Of a DNA stretch of 14,765 nucleotides, positions 9,301 through 14,641 are shown piece by piece. Both the position numbers and the translations under genes were made by a program. The notes under the pieces were generated by a model. The model was not told the origin of the DNA. It worked only from the letters and a program-made list of their open reading frames with translations, and searched no databases. Positions within the stretch are counted from its first letter, which is position 1. The number at the start of each line of letters is the position of its first letter. The DNA is taken from positions 1 through 14,765 of the forward strand of contig JAITCX010000126.1 in the NCBI GenBank assembly GCA_031282945.1, in the 5' to 3' direction. This DNA comes from Elusimicrobiota bacterium (GTDB lineage: Bacteria; Elusimicrobiota; Endomicrobiia; Endomicrobiales; Endomicrobiaceae).

Positions 9301-9882
9301 TTGAGGGTAGGTTTTGGCGGCGCTAAGCCTGAGGAAAAAGTTGAGCCCAATAATGCCGCCCCTGCCGAAAATCCGCAAGCCGTCGTTGAGGAAGTTTTAC
9401 TTGAGCAGGTTGAGGTTGCGGTTGAGCTTGAACCTCAATCTCAACCTCCAGTTGAACCTGAGGAGGAGGTAATAAATATTCCTCCGCTTGAGACGCGCAT
9501 TGTTGAGGGTCCCAATAACATTGCGTACCAAAAGATGCCTTTACCGGGAGTTTATACGGTTGTCATTGCGTATTTTGCATTTAATGAATGGACGTTGACG
9601 CAGGAGTCTAAGGCGCGCATAGCCGATGAGGCGAGGCGCATTCAAAGATACAACTATACAAAATTAATAATTATTGGGTATACGGATTCGGTGGGAAGCG
9701 ATCGGGTAAACGACATACTTTCGTTTAAGCGCGCTGATTCGGTTTACAGAGAATTTGTCAATAATGGAATTGAACCTTATAAAATTGAATATTGGGGACG
9801 CGGCAAACGCAATCCCGCCGCTCCCAACAATACGCCGGCAAATAGAGCTAAAAACAGACGCGCTACTTTGACTGTAAAATGA
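313..9882 (+). CDS. Giant Pmp-like autotransporter adhesin with C-terminal OmpA domain
   Basis: A 3189-residue surface protein, likely a passenger displayed outside the cell and anchored to peptidoglycan. Residues 1-26 are a signal peptide (KR, a long hydrophobic core, then AIA before Q27). Residues about 60-2650 are Asn/Ser/Gly/Phe-rich beta-helical passenger with 24 GGA[I/L/V] motifs and many FxxN motifs such as FINN, FTSN and FIGN, the signature of chlamydial polymorphic membrane proteins. Residues about 1298-1335 and 2412-2445 resemble passenger-associated transport repeats (PATR). A short helical stretch near 2670-2710 leads into a barrel of alternating hydrophobic strands, about 2720-3004, ending in GLRVGF like a beta-signal. 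A Pro/Glu linker (about 3006-3070) precedes an OmpA-type domain with TDSVG, LSFKRA and NRR motifs. D3125 and R3140 match the pair that binds diaminopimelate in OmpA homologues. I see no cysteine after residue 3. Host and ligand are unknown; adhesion is inferred. Confidence 0.88.
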   Translation: MNCIKRIFLILFLYLYFIFTPKTAIAQTQNFDDFLNYLQNNVTTPFILDSDLSGAFPSANDINLKANKIIVGINDAAALPYSLIVSNSNKSLLANNYNLTFSTFTNLVFINNFSPQNFSQNSIITSKGLLTFQYSSATFIANSSYDGGGISGLNITFNKSTINFLNNFASNSGGGVYIGVNGIFASSASAISFSSNQAKSASAIYLSDNARLDFKFTSLSVTSNVSLGEAANSGAIVNNANSIISFSSSTAFFAYNYSVGGATNENVKETVLTNSGKMTAADTLIHFYNNLDVVIKQTQNAQMLFTRSSVIFSANISTGSIIANSSVLTFENSVVIASQNASGFIEGGLFNGGNYIFNASSVIFLQNKSVNPGSVFRGGAGSQLTFNNSLVFFTSNSRISDNNEAGIFGVSGGAVYAMDYTFRNSTVSIIANVNLKDSATPVDPAPYQWGGFSGRSSFLWENSLVTLSSNIAQGRGGAISVRVDGGPIIRNSVVNFIGNTSYERNTSRGGGAIEMDRENVVGGAILAIENSIVHFTSNTSYGSGGAVYGQMIVDESTLTFIGNVTLVGDWGTDGFSGGGAYMGAFETLKLENFNTLFVTKSYIDFINNMTTGGNGGGAIAALWETGFYFGDSNINFINNSAAANGGAISYFGNNTTNSIIFTVERSTILFNQNRAQNFGGAINSLKNARIIFTYSSLTFISNSAQFGGAIFSVGGNLEISNVGNMQFISNAASDSGGAIAASGNLAINLVSSSLTFINNSAQNFGGALYIIDDAAVQIQDGAEIYFINNTAGGIANDVYLAQRGNLFFNSNGFILGNIWLEGNSHDWSVLGGVVGISKTINIENAIAVFSDLGQFWTSVAVNINNSSFNFINSAGDQPIQMYDETAAFNINNSTLNFMFNETYRYDDSDSAGLIYVGYNIANIDFINAKNSSITFSNNSVNSLALDGYATLKSQDSIITFAGNWARGAGGAVSIGSLDSDGMRFIIETNGNSIILFTGNTSQKTVYDLLGNGGAIYLGDYAGGLSIFALGQNDKILFENNTDISGLNDIYWYGIQSNPSQSIDLITQQNAQIIFRSGWNISHVNISYEGTDDSILILQGNIIIGSNFSISKVQASANYALVNIGASDAQSYFEMGGSKILSVDNSSVIFRNVGTQTKRSRFGDSAVYLTNSAYVLFDNTLFDFYENYTNYSTIYLTNSSQLLFNLGSVRFYQNRYNPASYAADNSTLTFQKTNVEFYDNETALQIDNNAFAVFDISVSTVKFTSNSKNLIANGIMQINGKDANGYFYMSDNGGGGSIIGSGKIIKDASGIFDLLADASAFTGTFIQTDGLTRINAIKNSPHVGIIFGGENIIDNSELIVVARYPTYKVAVGENARFTHYSIALGGPENNRIIIDETKFKFTGNNSTITFTKNTLTDPEGMGANDAYVMNLLRNPFVDEGKNNTLEFRGENLRFGDSFDARNNATIFKFSESLIRLQKNNWTNGNPVATDDHGIIYLSTVMALNTKLSMVLEIFAQEDGQLTNVDFVSLSGDSYLIAQSLPSQRGIGLNDVFPVFHGDTEWISDEITTYTWLENVLMGQLKFDLEYSSYTTIVADTLLYTIAVATWTQSGGADDTAQSLVMGLRRIFDEYSLNGQNIKPNARSFRAPLDNIYVPAYSLDITAVGIPFTVYGGLTKEDSKHYFISGQGEKSFFNLEFETELRIQGITMTSASIQGSGGALIRIVNDAALTIVRSAVVQYSAAFYNGGNAANGGAVYISKGNLLITESSDFIENFAQGAIDGSGGGGAIAAISDDSAADKIRVQIGTSTLMQSNKTDANGGAVFASGGHTNVEILAGSIFADNIAGGLGGAIFANNGSTITINSISGRIEFINNIMGGGAIENDIYLDGSVKSPMLFLIANVNPIILRGGLQSDGGDIAAQGLGGIYLSGINKIGASGGGDNPASFDLLNGRLYLDNALLEIAKGSIFIIGDKQNASHENNARLELSNSVMTIDGDQAEILFFSNDFANSPSISILTLNNSSFISYDDIMFDSNITYDAPIVSVLGESSIVFAGSKTNFSSNTVLNSGSSLIFIDLQNAVLDFTSTTFMAVGNIIKSNKGGIFHFEQGLRSIIKFGGAVIIATNTVGKNQDLGMGAALYLNNTSLEFSYIDQQQTLRIPNGFYANQAGLAGGAIFAEENTIIKFLHNTEFSQNVSQNGGAVYIENSQIYFSSPTIFDSNIASKSGGALYIGSGANVEILGGAIFRNNRAMYGGSIYNAGTLTLKTDEGMDIIFTDNLAVSGLDIYSNGILNLNLNFIAADDESPLIISADFGPNSVINKNGPRAVEITKSRFVSGIINISSGRLTFINYFPLEFKNVFIAAQKFGIFEISNSVDGGSVTFNQADINAKINFIDTDLSGIYYIAGDVNFNKGFISQSAKQEIVKNTQGTWNVGGVSQFAGAIAVSAGSLNLLAQTQLSSTTIKNSALLNVEAAADFTTLNILSGSTFSINSEGVQVKNLIMDDKSTLDFNAQKAEIYSLNLVDNSTISGRIILNVDTKNSIASETILQTTTPNADVYLNIDKADLDLTALKKAYSHGYITESDIVIAKATAAVENADAQIVGRYVQNQGEIARYGRIWRYEIVYDKNLDNQIVAARIKIVGQAVPIRFDDMSYNQAQIDDLIYRVLPYDTEEIDVLWDAAEDLANNDKENFNLYLEQISGSFLATLLTMPAIDIIPHALFGQIDNKDKKIWSTADIGYYKTDNKNIMGAFETTAPQGLIGADIIKIGNFKTGLFLGAIQQNIKQGSTNKGGIASFGGGVYGGAFGIFNGAINTKFQLGFTRDDINVWRHIDIGLDEIVNANFAAYTFKAQTEIEFRPDMVLAGLGLGFFTRINFANTQNAKFEEHFEQGENAALIVDAQEYNRLETDIGINLNKSFGKLDFGAKVYMGFIPIGRDEIYDMHLAAYPDGAARIETAKSPMTILGFNILGVYSITQNFAITINGGANFGLGQNTLNAQGGLGLRVGFGGAKPEEKVEPNNAAPAENPQAVVEEVLLEQVEVAVELEPQSQPPVEPEEEVINIPPLETRIVEGPNNIAYQKMPLPGVYTVVIAYFAFNEWTLTQESKARIADEARRIQRYNYTKLIIIGYTDSVGSDRVNDILSFKRADSVYREFVNNGIEPYKIEYWGRGKRNPAAPNNTPANRAKNRRATLTVK
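751..3360 (+). repeat. First Pmp-type repeat block in the adhesin
   Basis: Residues about 147-1016 of the adhesin hold 13 GGA[I/L/V] motifs, from GGAV at residue 412 to GGAI near 1015, after two GGG[I/V] variants near residues 147 and 173. They alternate with FxxN motifs (FLNN, FIGN, FINN, FISN), and most are encoded as ggc-gg(c/g)-gcn. The units are degenerate in length and sequence, as in chlamydial Pmp proteins, not exact tandem copies. Confidence 0.75.
5455..7032 (+). repeat. Second Pmp-type repeat block in the adhesin
   Basis: Residues about 1715-2240 hold a further 11 GGA[I/L/V] motifs plus one GGSI variant just after the block. They are again interleaved with FxxN-like words (FANN, FINN, FSSN, FRNN). 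The block is separated from the first by about 700 residues that lack GGA motifs. The two-block arrangement suggests two beta-helical segments joined by a different middle domain. Confidence 0.7.
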
Positions 9883-10027
9883 TTTATTTTTAAAAAATTA
9901 AGGCGTTTTCAATGTCTCTTATTTAAGTAATTTTTAGCTTTGCGAAGGCGCTTGGCTGTAATATTTTAAATCTCGCGCTTAGGAAAAATCGTCTGATTAA
10001 GTCATTGGTTTTTAATTTTACTAGTTC

Positions 10028-10093
10028 TCTGTATTGCGCTAGAAGTGATATTAATATTCTTGCGATTTTTAGGAATTAATCTGTATTGTGCTA
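10028..10093 (+). repeat. Pair of 14-nt direct repeats upstream of the methylase
   Basis: TCTGTATTGCGCTA at 10028-10041 recurs as TCTGTATTGTGCTA at 10080-10093 with one mismatch. The starts are 52 bp apart, close to five helical turns. The second copy overlaps the extended -10 element of the methylase promoter. Protein bound to both sites could loop or block the promoter. Many R-M systems are autoregulated by a controller protein or by the methylase; no controller gene is seen here. Confidence 0.4.
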
Positions 10094-10097
10094 TACT
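10089..10097 (+). promoter_or_regulatory. Extended -10 promoter of the R-M operon
   Basis: TGCTATACT fits the extended -10 pattern TGnTATAAT with one mismatch in the hexamer at 10092-10097. No good -35 lies 16-18 nt upstream, which is usual for extended -10 promoters. The predicted transcription start, about 7 nt after the hexamer, falls on or next to the ATG at 10104. The methylase message would therefore be leaderless. Confidence 0.5.
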
Positions 10098-10103
10098 ATT
10101 GAG

Positions 10104-12089
10104 ATGAACGATGCATATTTTGGAAATTCTACATTTTCTATAAATCAAAGGCGTTATCTTGGGTCAAAAACCAAGCTGCTATTTTTTATTGATGAAATAA
10201 TTCAAAAAGAAAATATAACTTTTGAAACTTTTGCTGATATTTTTGCAGGCACAGCAACTGTGGCAAATCATTTTTATGATAATTGTAAAATTATTGTCAA
10301 TGATATTTTGCAATCCAATAATTATATTTATTGGGCATTTTTTGCTAAGGATAAAATTGACCAAAAAAAACTTAACGCTTTATTAGATTTTTATAATACT
10401 ATTGATATAGAAAAATATGACGGCAATTATTTTAGTCAAAACTTTTCTAATACTTATTTTGATGAAAAAAACGCTAAGCAAATTGGAATTATCAGGCAAG
10501 ATATAGAAGATTTATTTGATAGAAATATTATTACATTTAGAGAGAAAGCATATTTAATAACTTCTTTAATTTATGCTCTTGATAAAATAGCAAATACCGT
10601 TGGACATTATGATGCTTATAGAAAAGTTAATATTGAAAACAAGAAATTATGCCTACTTCCGCTTAATATAAAACTTTCGAAATATACTCCCCAAATTTAT
10701 TGTCAAGATGCAAACGAATTAATTAAAAAAATAGAATCGGATATTGTTTATATAGATCCGCCGTATAATTCTCGTCAATATTGCGATGCATATCATTTGC
10801 TAGAAAATATTGCTGGTTGGAAAAAAGAGAAAGTCTTTGGTATTGCAAAAAAAATGGAGAGAGGGCATCTCAAGAGCAAATATAATATGAAATCGGCAGG
10901 TCTCGCCTTTGGGGATTTAATAGATAATATAAGAGCAAAATATATTTTGATTTCTTATAATGATATGGGCATTTCTGGAAATTTGCGCTCCCAAGCTCGT
11001 ATAAGCGATTATGAGATTTTATCGGCATTAAAACAAAAGGGGGAAGTTAAAGTATTTGAAACTGCTTTTAAACAATTTACAACTGGAAAATCAAGTAAAA
11101 AAGATTTAAAAGAACGAATTTTCTTATGTAAAGTAAGCTTTGCCGCAAAAGAAAGGCTTATTTTTTCATTTAAACTCAATCCTATGGCTAGCGGTTTTGT
11201 AAAGTCTCCATTAAATTATACCGGCGGAAAGCATAAATTGCTGCCGCAAATTATAAAATTTTTTCCACAAAATATAGATATCTTTTATGATGTGTTTTGC
11301 GGCGGCGCAAATGTCGGCATAAACGTTGAGGCAAAGAAAATAATTTGTCTTGAAAAAAATAAATATGTTGTAAATTTATTAAAACTAATTCAAAAAAATA
11401 ATTTTGAATATTTGCACAAAAGAATTTTAAATATAATTAAAGACTTTGGATTGAGCCAAAGCTTTATTAAAGGATATGGTTTTTATGGAGCAAATAGCTC
11501 TAACGGTTTGGGGCAATTTAATAAAACGGCTTTTTTAAAATTAAGGGATGCATTTAATAATGATAAATCAAAATTGGATTTATTGTTGACGCTTATTATT
11601 TATTCTTTTAATAATCAAATAAGGTTTAATGCGCAAGGGGATTTTAATTTGCCAGTGGGTAAACGTGATTATAATGGGAGTTTAAGAAAAAATCTTATTT
11701 CTTTTAATCAAGCGGCAAATGAAAAATCTATAAGTTTTAAGGTCTGTGATTTTAGAGAACTGGAGAAAATAAAGATAAGCCAAAAAGATTTTATATATTT
11801 GGATCCGCCATATCTTTTAGGTTTAGCAAGTTATAATGAACTTGGCGCATGGAAAGAAACAGATGAAAAAGATCTTTATTGCTTGCTGGCAAAGCTTAAT
11901 AAAAAAGGTATTCGTTTCGCTTTATCTAATGTTTTAAAACATAAGGGCAAAACTAATGAGATATTGTATAAATGGATAAAAGAAAATGATTTTATAATTC
12001 ATAAATTAAATTATGATTATAAAAATTCTAGTTATCACTTGCGTACAAAAAATGATGAAACAATAGAAGTTCTAATTACAAATTATTAA
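10104..12089 (+). CDS. Type IIS two-domain adenine-N6 DNA methyltransferase
   Basis: Transfers methyl groups from S-adenosylmethionine to adenine, probably one on each strand of an asymmetric site. It is 661 residues from this ATG and consists of two fused Dam/MethyltransfD12-type domains, as in M.FokI. Domain 1: motif X-like RRYLGSK at 16-22, motif I DIFAGTATVA at 45-54, catalytic DPPY at 218-221. Domain 2: SPLNYTGGKHK from 368, motif I DVFCGG at 396-401, DPPY at 567-570. Both catalytic motifs are intact. An in-frame TTG at 10086 would add six residues. I prefer the ATG because the extended -10 promoter overlaps the TTG and the conserved region begins just after the ATG. No Shine-Dalgarno sequence is visible, consistent with leaderless translation. 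The endonuclease follows 29 nt later, so the target is presumably that enzyme's site. Confidence 0.9.
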   Translation: MNDAYFGNSTFSINQRRYLGSKTKLLFFIDEIIQKENITFETFADIFAGTATVANHFYDNCKIIVNDILQSNNYIYWAFFAKDKIDQKKLNALLDFYNTIDIEKYDGNYFSQNFSNTYFDEKNAKQIGIIRQDIEDLFDRNIITFREKAYLITSLIYALDKIANTVGHYDAYRKVNIENKKLCLLPLNIKLSKYTPQIYCQDANELIKKIESDIVYIDPPYNSRQYCDAYHLLENIAGWKKEKVFGIAKKMERGHLKSKYNMKSAGLAFGDLIDNIRAKYILISYNDMGISGNLRSQARISDYEILSALKQKGEVKVFETAFKQFTTGKSSKKDLKERIFLCKVSFAAKERLIFSFKLNPMASGFVKSPLNYTGGKHKLLPQIIKFFPQNIDIFYDVFCGGANVGINVEAKKIICLEKNKYVVNLLKLIQKNNFEYLHKRILNIIKDFGLSQSFIKGYGFYGANSSNGLGQFNKTAFLKLRDAFNNDKSKLDLLLTLIIYSFNNQIRFNAQGDFNLPVGKRDYNGSLRKNLISFNQAANEKSISFKVCDFRELEKIKISQKDFIYLDPPYLLGLASYNELGAWKETDEKDLYCLLAKLNKKGIRFALSNVLKHKGKTNEILYKWIKENDFIIHKLNYDYKNSSYHLRTKNDETIEVLITNY

Positions 12090-12106
12090 ATGTATTTCCA
12101 TTAAGT

Positions 12107-12112
12107 AAGGAG
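12107..12112 (+). promoter_or_regulatory. Ribosome binding site deciding the TTG start of the endonuclease
   Basis: AAGGAG, a near-perfect Shine-Dalgarno sequence, lies 6 nt before TTG at 12119. The only nearby ATG (12127) is out of frame, and the family-typical N-terminus (KAWSITTTLRNPQR) begins directly after the TTG. The TTG is therefore the start. Confidence 0.8.
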
Positions 12113-12118
12113 TTATTT

Positions 12119-13942
12119 TTGAAGGCATGGTCAATTACCACCACACTTAGAAATCCTCAGAGAATCAGAGATTTTCTTATTGCATTAAAACCTCTTATAA
12201 ATCACATATGGGATAAGGCGGCGCAAGAAAAATATCAAAAATTACTGATAAAAAACCGCTTATATGGTTATGGCAATCAGCAATTTTATAATGGATTGCC
12301 TGTTGATATTATCAATACAATAAATGATGCGGATGCGGACATAAGTAATAAAATGATTGAAGAAATAATTGCGATAAAACATTATAGAGACTTTGATATG
12401 AGGGGTAGGCAGTCATTAAATCCGCTTACAAAATTTGGTTTTGTATTAATTGACAATAAAATTCTTAAGATAACAGATTTAGGCAATAAACTCATTGCTG
12501 ATGAAAATGCTATTGGAGATGTATTTCTAAAGTGTTTTATTAAATGGCAAATACCAAATCCAGCCAGCAGTGATTTCTCGGATAGTGATAAATATAATAT
12601 TGTGCCTTTTGTTGGAACGCTCAAACTTATAGATTGTGTTAATAGATTAGAAAAACAACGCGGAAATTTACCTAAAGGGTTAAGCAAAAGAGAATTTTGT
12701 TTATTTGTTCCAACCCTATTGAAATATTATGAAATTTCTAGCTGCGCTCAGAAAATTATTGAATTTAGAGATTTGCAAACTGGAAAGTCAAAGATAGAGC
12801 GAAAACGTATTCGTGATAAGTATCGTCTGCATTTTGCAAGAAAGTTTCTTGCAACAAAAGATAAAAATAAAATAGAAAAATTTCTAGCTTCTATTTATGA
12901 TTATGGCGATAATACTATTAGATATTTTCGTTTAACAAATTTTATACGTATTCGCGGCAATGGTTTTTATGTAGACTTAGAGCCAAAGCGCTATGTGGAG
13001 ATCAATTCTTTATTTGAAAAAGAATTTTATAAGCCGAGAGATTTTGCGGATAAAAATGAGTATTTGCATTATATGTCAAATGATTTGCTTCCCACTTTGC
13101 CATGGCAGTCTAAAACGAAGCTAGAAGCTATTGTTAAAAAATTAATTGATGAGAATAACTCCTTACAGAAACGAATCCATTTGCCCAAATCTAAATATAC
13201 GGAATTGCCAGACTTATCTAAAATGGAAAAGCAAGATTTGGAAAAATTTATTTTTAAATTGCGGCTGGAACGTAAACAATTGCAGACGAAAGAAAATCAT
13301 ATTAATGCACAACATATAGAAGCTGTTAATAAATATATAATTGGTTTAGAGACAATTTTTGAAATAGAAAATCGCCCTCTTACGCTAGAATATTTATCTG
13401 CAATGGGGCTTTATGCCTTAAATGATGCTTGTGAAATTAAACCCAATTATCCTCTTGGCGATGACAATAACCCAACCTCAACAGCTCCTGCCGGAAAAGC
13501 TGATATAGAATGTTATTATAAAGATTTTAATATGATATGCGAGGTTACGATGCTTAAAAATCGCGACCAATGGTTTAATGAGGGGCAGCCGGTGATGCGT
13601 CATTTGAGGGACTTTGAAATAAAAAATGCAAATGCCTATTGTTTATTTATAGCGCCGTCTATTCATATAGATACCGCTAATACATTTTATATGTCCAATA
13701 AATATGAATACAGCGGCGCAAAACAAAGTATCGCCCCTATAACGATAAAACAATTTATAGAAATTTTGAAAATACTTAAAAAATTAAAAGAGCTAAATAA
13801 AAAATTTACACATGATAAAATTCAAAAATTATTAAATGCAATAGTGGAAATGTCTCGTCATACTTCTAATGCTAGTTATTGGATAAATGAAATTGATGTG
13901 ATAATTGAAAATTGGAAGCAGGAAGTATTAAATGGACTTTAA
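12119..13942 (+). CDS. Type IIS restriction or nicking endonuclease, AlwI/N.BstNBI family
   Basis: Cleaves DNA a few bases outside a short asymmetric site. Its 607 residues match the size I recall for N.BstNBI/Nt.BspD6I (604). The N-terminal part is the presumed recognition region, with family-like FGFVLID near 106-112 and VFLKCFIKWQ at 135-144. The C-terminal part is the nuclease domain: ADIE, then ICEVT, EGQPVMRH and YCLFIAP. E424, D462, E475, E488 and H495 have spacings 38, 13, 13 and 7. These are identical to those I recall for the Nt.BspD6I active site (E418, D456, E469, E482, H489). The PD-(D/E)xK lysine is replaced by Thr in EVT, as in relatives. Family members recognise GAGTC (PleI, MlyI, BstNBI) or GGATC (AlwI); which applies here cannot be read off. 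It is co-transcribed behind the methylase. No small-subunit gene like that of BspD6I is seen. Confidence 0.9.
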   Translation: MKAWSITTTLRNPQRIRDFLIALKPLINHIWDKAAQEKYQKLLIKNRLYGYGNQQFYNGLPVDIINTINDADADISNKMIEEIIAIKHYRDFDMRGRQSLNPLTKFGFVLIDNKILKITDLGNKLIADENAIGDVFLKCFIKWQIPNPASSDFSDSDKYNIVPFVGTLKLIDCVNRLEKQRGNLPKGLSKREFCLFVPTLLKYYEISSCAQKIIEFRDLQTGKSKIERKRIRDKYRLHFARKFLATKDKNKIEKFLASIYDYGDNTIRYFRLTNFIRIRGNGFYVDLEPKRYVEINSLFEKEFYKPRDFADKNEYLHYMSNDLLPTLPWQSKTKLEAIVKKLIDENNSLQKRIHLPKSKYTELPDLSKMEKQDLEKFIFKLRLERKQLQTKENHINAQHIEAVNKYIIGLETIFEIENRPLTLEYLSAMGLYALNDACEIKPNYPLGDDNNPTSTAPAGKADIECYYKDFNMICEVTMLKNRDQWFNEGQPVMRHLRDFEIKNANAYCLFIAPSIHIDTANTFYMSNKYEYSGAKQSIAPITIKQFIEILKILKKLKELNKKFTHDKIQKLLNAIVEMSRHTSNASYWINEIDVIIENWKQEVLNGL

Positions 13943-14087
13943 AAAATTATTAGTTGCAAATATTATAACGGATATTTTAACAGTAAGCCAAAGAGTTGGA
14001 GACGGGAGCGTTACAAATACATTGCTAGGTCAGACCAGCCAAATATCAAGAGCGGGAAGTCCTGATTTAGAATATAATTCAAAATAA
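13932..14087 (+). CDS. 51-residue overlapping reading frame, unknown
   Basis: Opens at ATG 13932, overlapping the last 11 nt of the endonuclease gene, with AGGAAG at 13920-13925 placed 6 nt upstream. Translational coupling is therefore possible. The product starts MDFKKLLVANIITDIL, is Ser/Thr/Gln/Gly-rich in the second half, and has no predicted membrane helix or catalytic motif that I recognise. Its KLLVANI resembles KDMVANV in the haemagglutinin-like frame at the end of the window. It may thus be a remnant of such a protein rather than an R-M accessory gene. It is too small and hydrophilic at its C-terminus to be the BspD6I-type small subunit (about 186 residues, from memory). Confidence 0.4.
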   Translation: MDFKKLLVANIITDILTVSQRVGDGSVTNTLLGQTSQISRAGSPDLEYNSK

Positions 14088-14093
14088 CAACAA

Positions 14094-14633
14094 ATGAAAA
14101 GTTTACTAATATTTAATAATAACTATTTTAAATGGTTCATCCTCATTTTATTGTTGACGGCAGGGTATTTTTTAACAAGATTAGATTTGCTTTCTCCTGC
14201 GCTTGTAAGAATTATAGATAATCAGGCGGGATATACGATGGCGTATCCATGTTATATTTATATGTTTTTAGTATTTATATATTTTTTTACTTTTGCTTAT
14301 TTTATTGCTTTTATATGTTTAAAAAAATGTAGAAGTTTGCTAAAGAAATTAACATTTGTTTTTTTATGTTCTATATTAATTAGAATTTGTTTTTGGCTTT
14401 TCCCGACAAATGGGGACGTCGGTTCTATATGGGAATTAACATTTTTGTATTTTATTTCACTAATTTTTGCTTTTGTAATATTTTGTTATATTTTCAATGA
14501 GTTGCTAAGGGATAAAGCTAAACCAATGGAAATTGCTTATTTTTTGGTGGGTTCAGTATTAGTGAATTTATTTGTTTTTTTTCTTATAGTGGGATATATG
14601 GAATTATATTATAAATCAGGACATGGATTATAA
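14094..14633 (+). CDS. Small polytopic membrane protein, unknown function
   Basis: A 179-residue hydrophobic protein rich in Phe, Ile, Leu and Tyr, starting 6 nt after the stop of the 51-codon frame. About five membrane segments are visible, near residues 11-28, 50-76, 85-104, 113-138 and 147-170. Lysine/arginine loops such as KKCRSLLKK lie between helices 2 and 3. I recognise no family, and no Shine-Dalgarno sequence precedes the ATG. Its place between two short haemagglutinin-like pieces would fit a membrane-bound immunity protein of a contact-dependent or polymorphic toxin cassette. That is inference from context only; an unrelated orphan membrane protein is equally possible. Confidence 0.65.
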   Translation: MKSLLIFNNNYFKWFILILLLTAGYFLTRLDLLSPALVRIIDNQAGYTMAYPCYIYMFLVFIYFFTFAYFIAFICLKKCRSLLKKLTFVFLCSILIRICFWLFPTNGDVGSIWELTFLYFISLIFAFVIFCYIFNELLRDKAKPMEIAYFLVGSVLVNLFVFFLIVGYMELYYKSGHGL

Positions 14634-14641
14634 AAAATTAT

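Noticed and set aside
9893..9960. Possible terminator after the adhesin gene: an all-AT 8-bp pair (9893-9900 with 9928-9935) and an imperfect hairpin at 9936-9957.
   Set aside because: The first has a 27-nt loop and no GC pairs. The second has an internal mismatch and no proper T tract. Neither is a convincing intrinsic terminator.
10179..12687. Reverse-strand frames of 61 codons (10179-10364) and 101 codons (12382-12687) inside the methylase and endonuclease genes.
   Set aside because: Antisense shadows of genes with clear family motifs; no ribosome binding sites or recognisable products.
13932..14633. The 51- or 179-residue protein as a BspD6I-type small endonuclease subunit.
   Set aside because: The first is far too short. 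The second has a suitable length but is a multi-span membrane protein with no D-x(13)-E nuclease motif.
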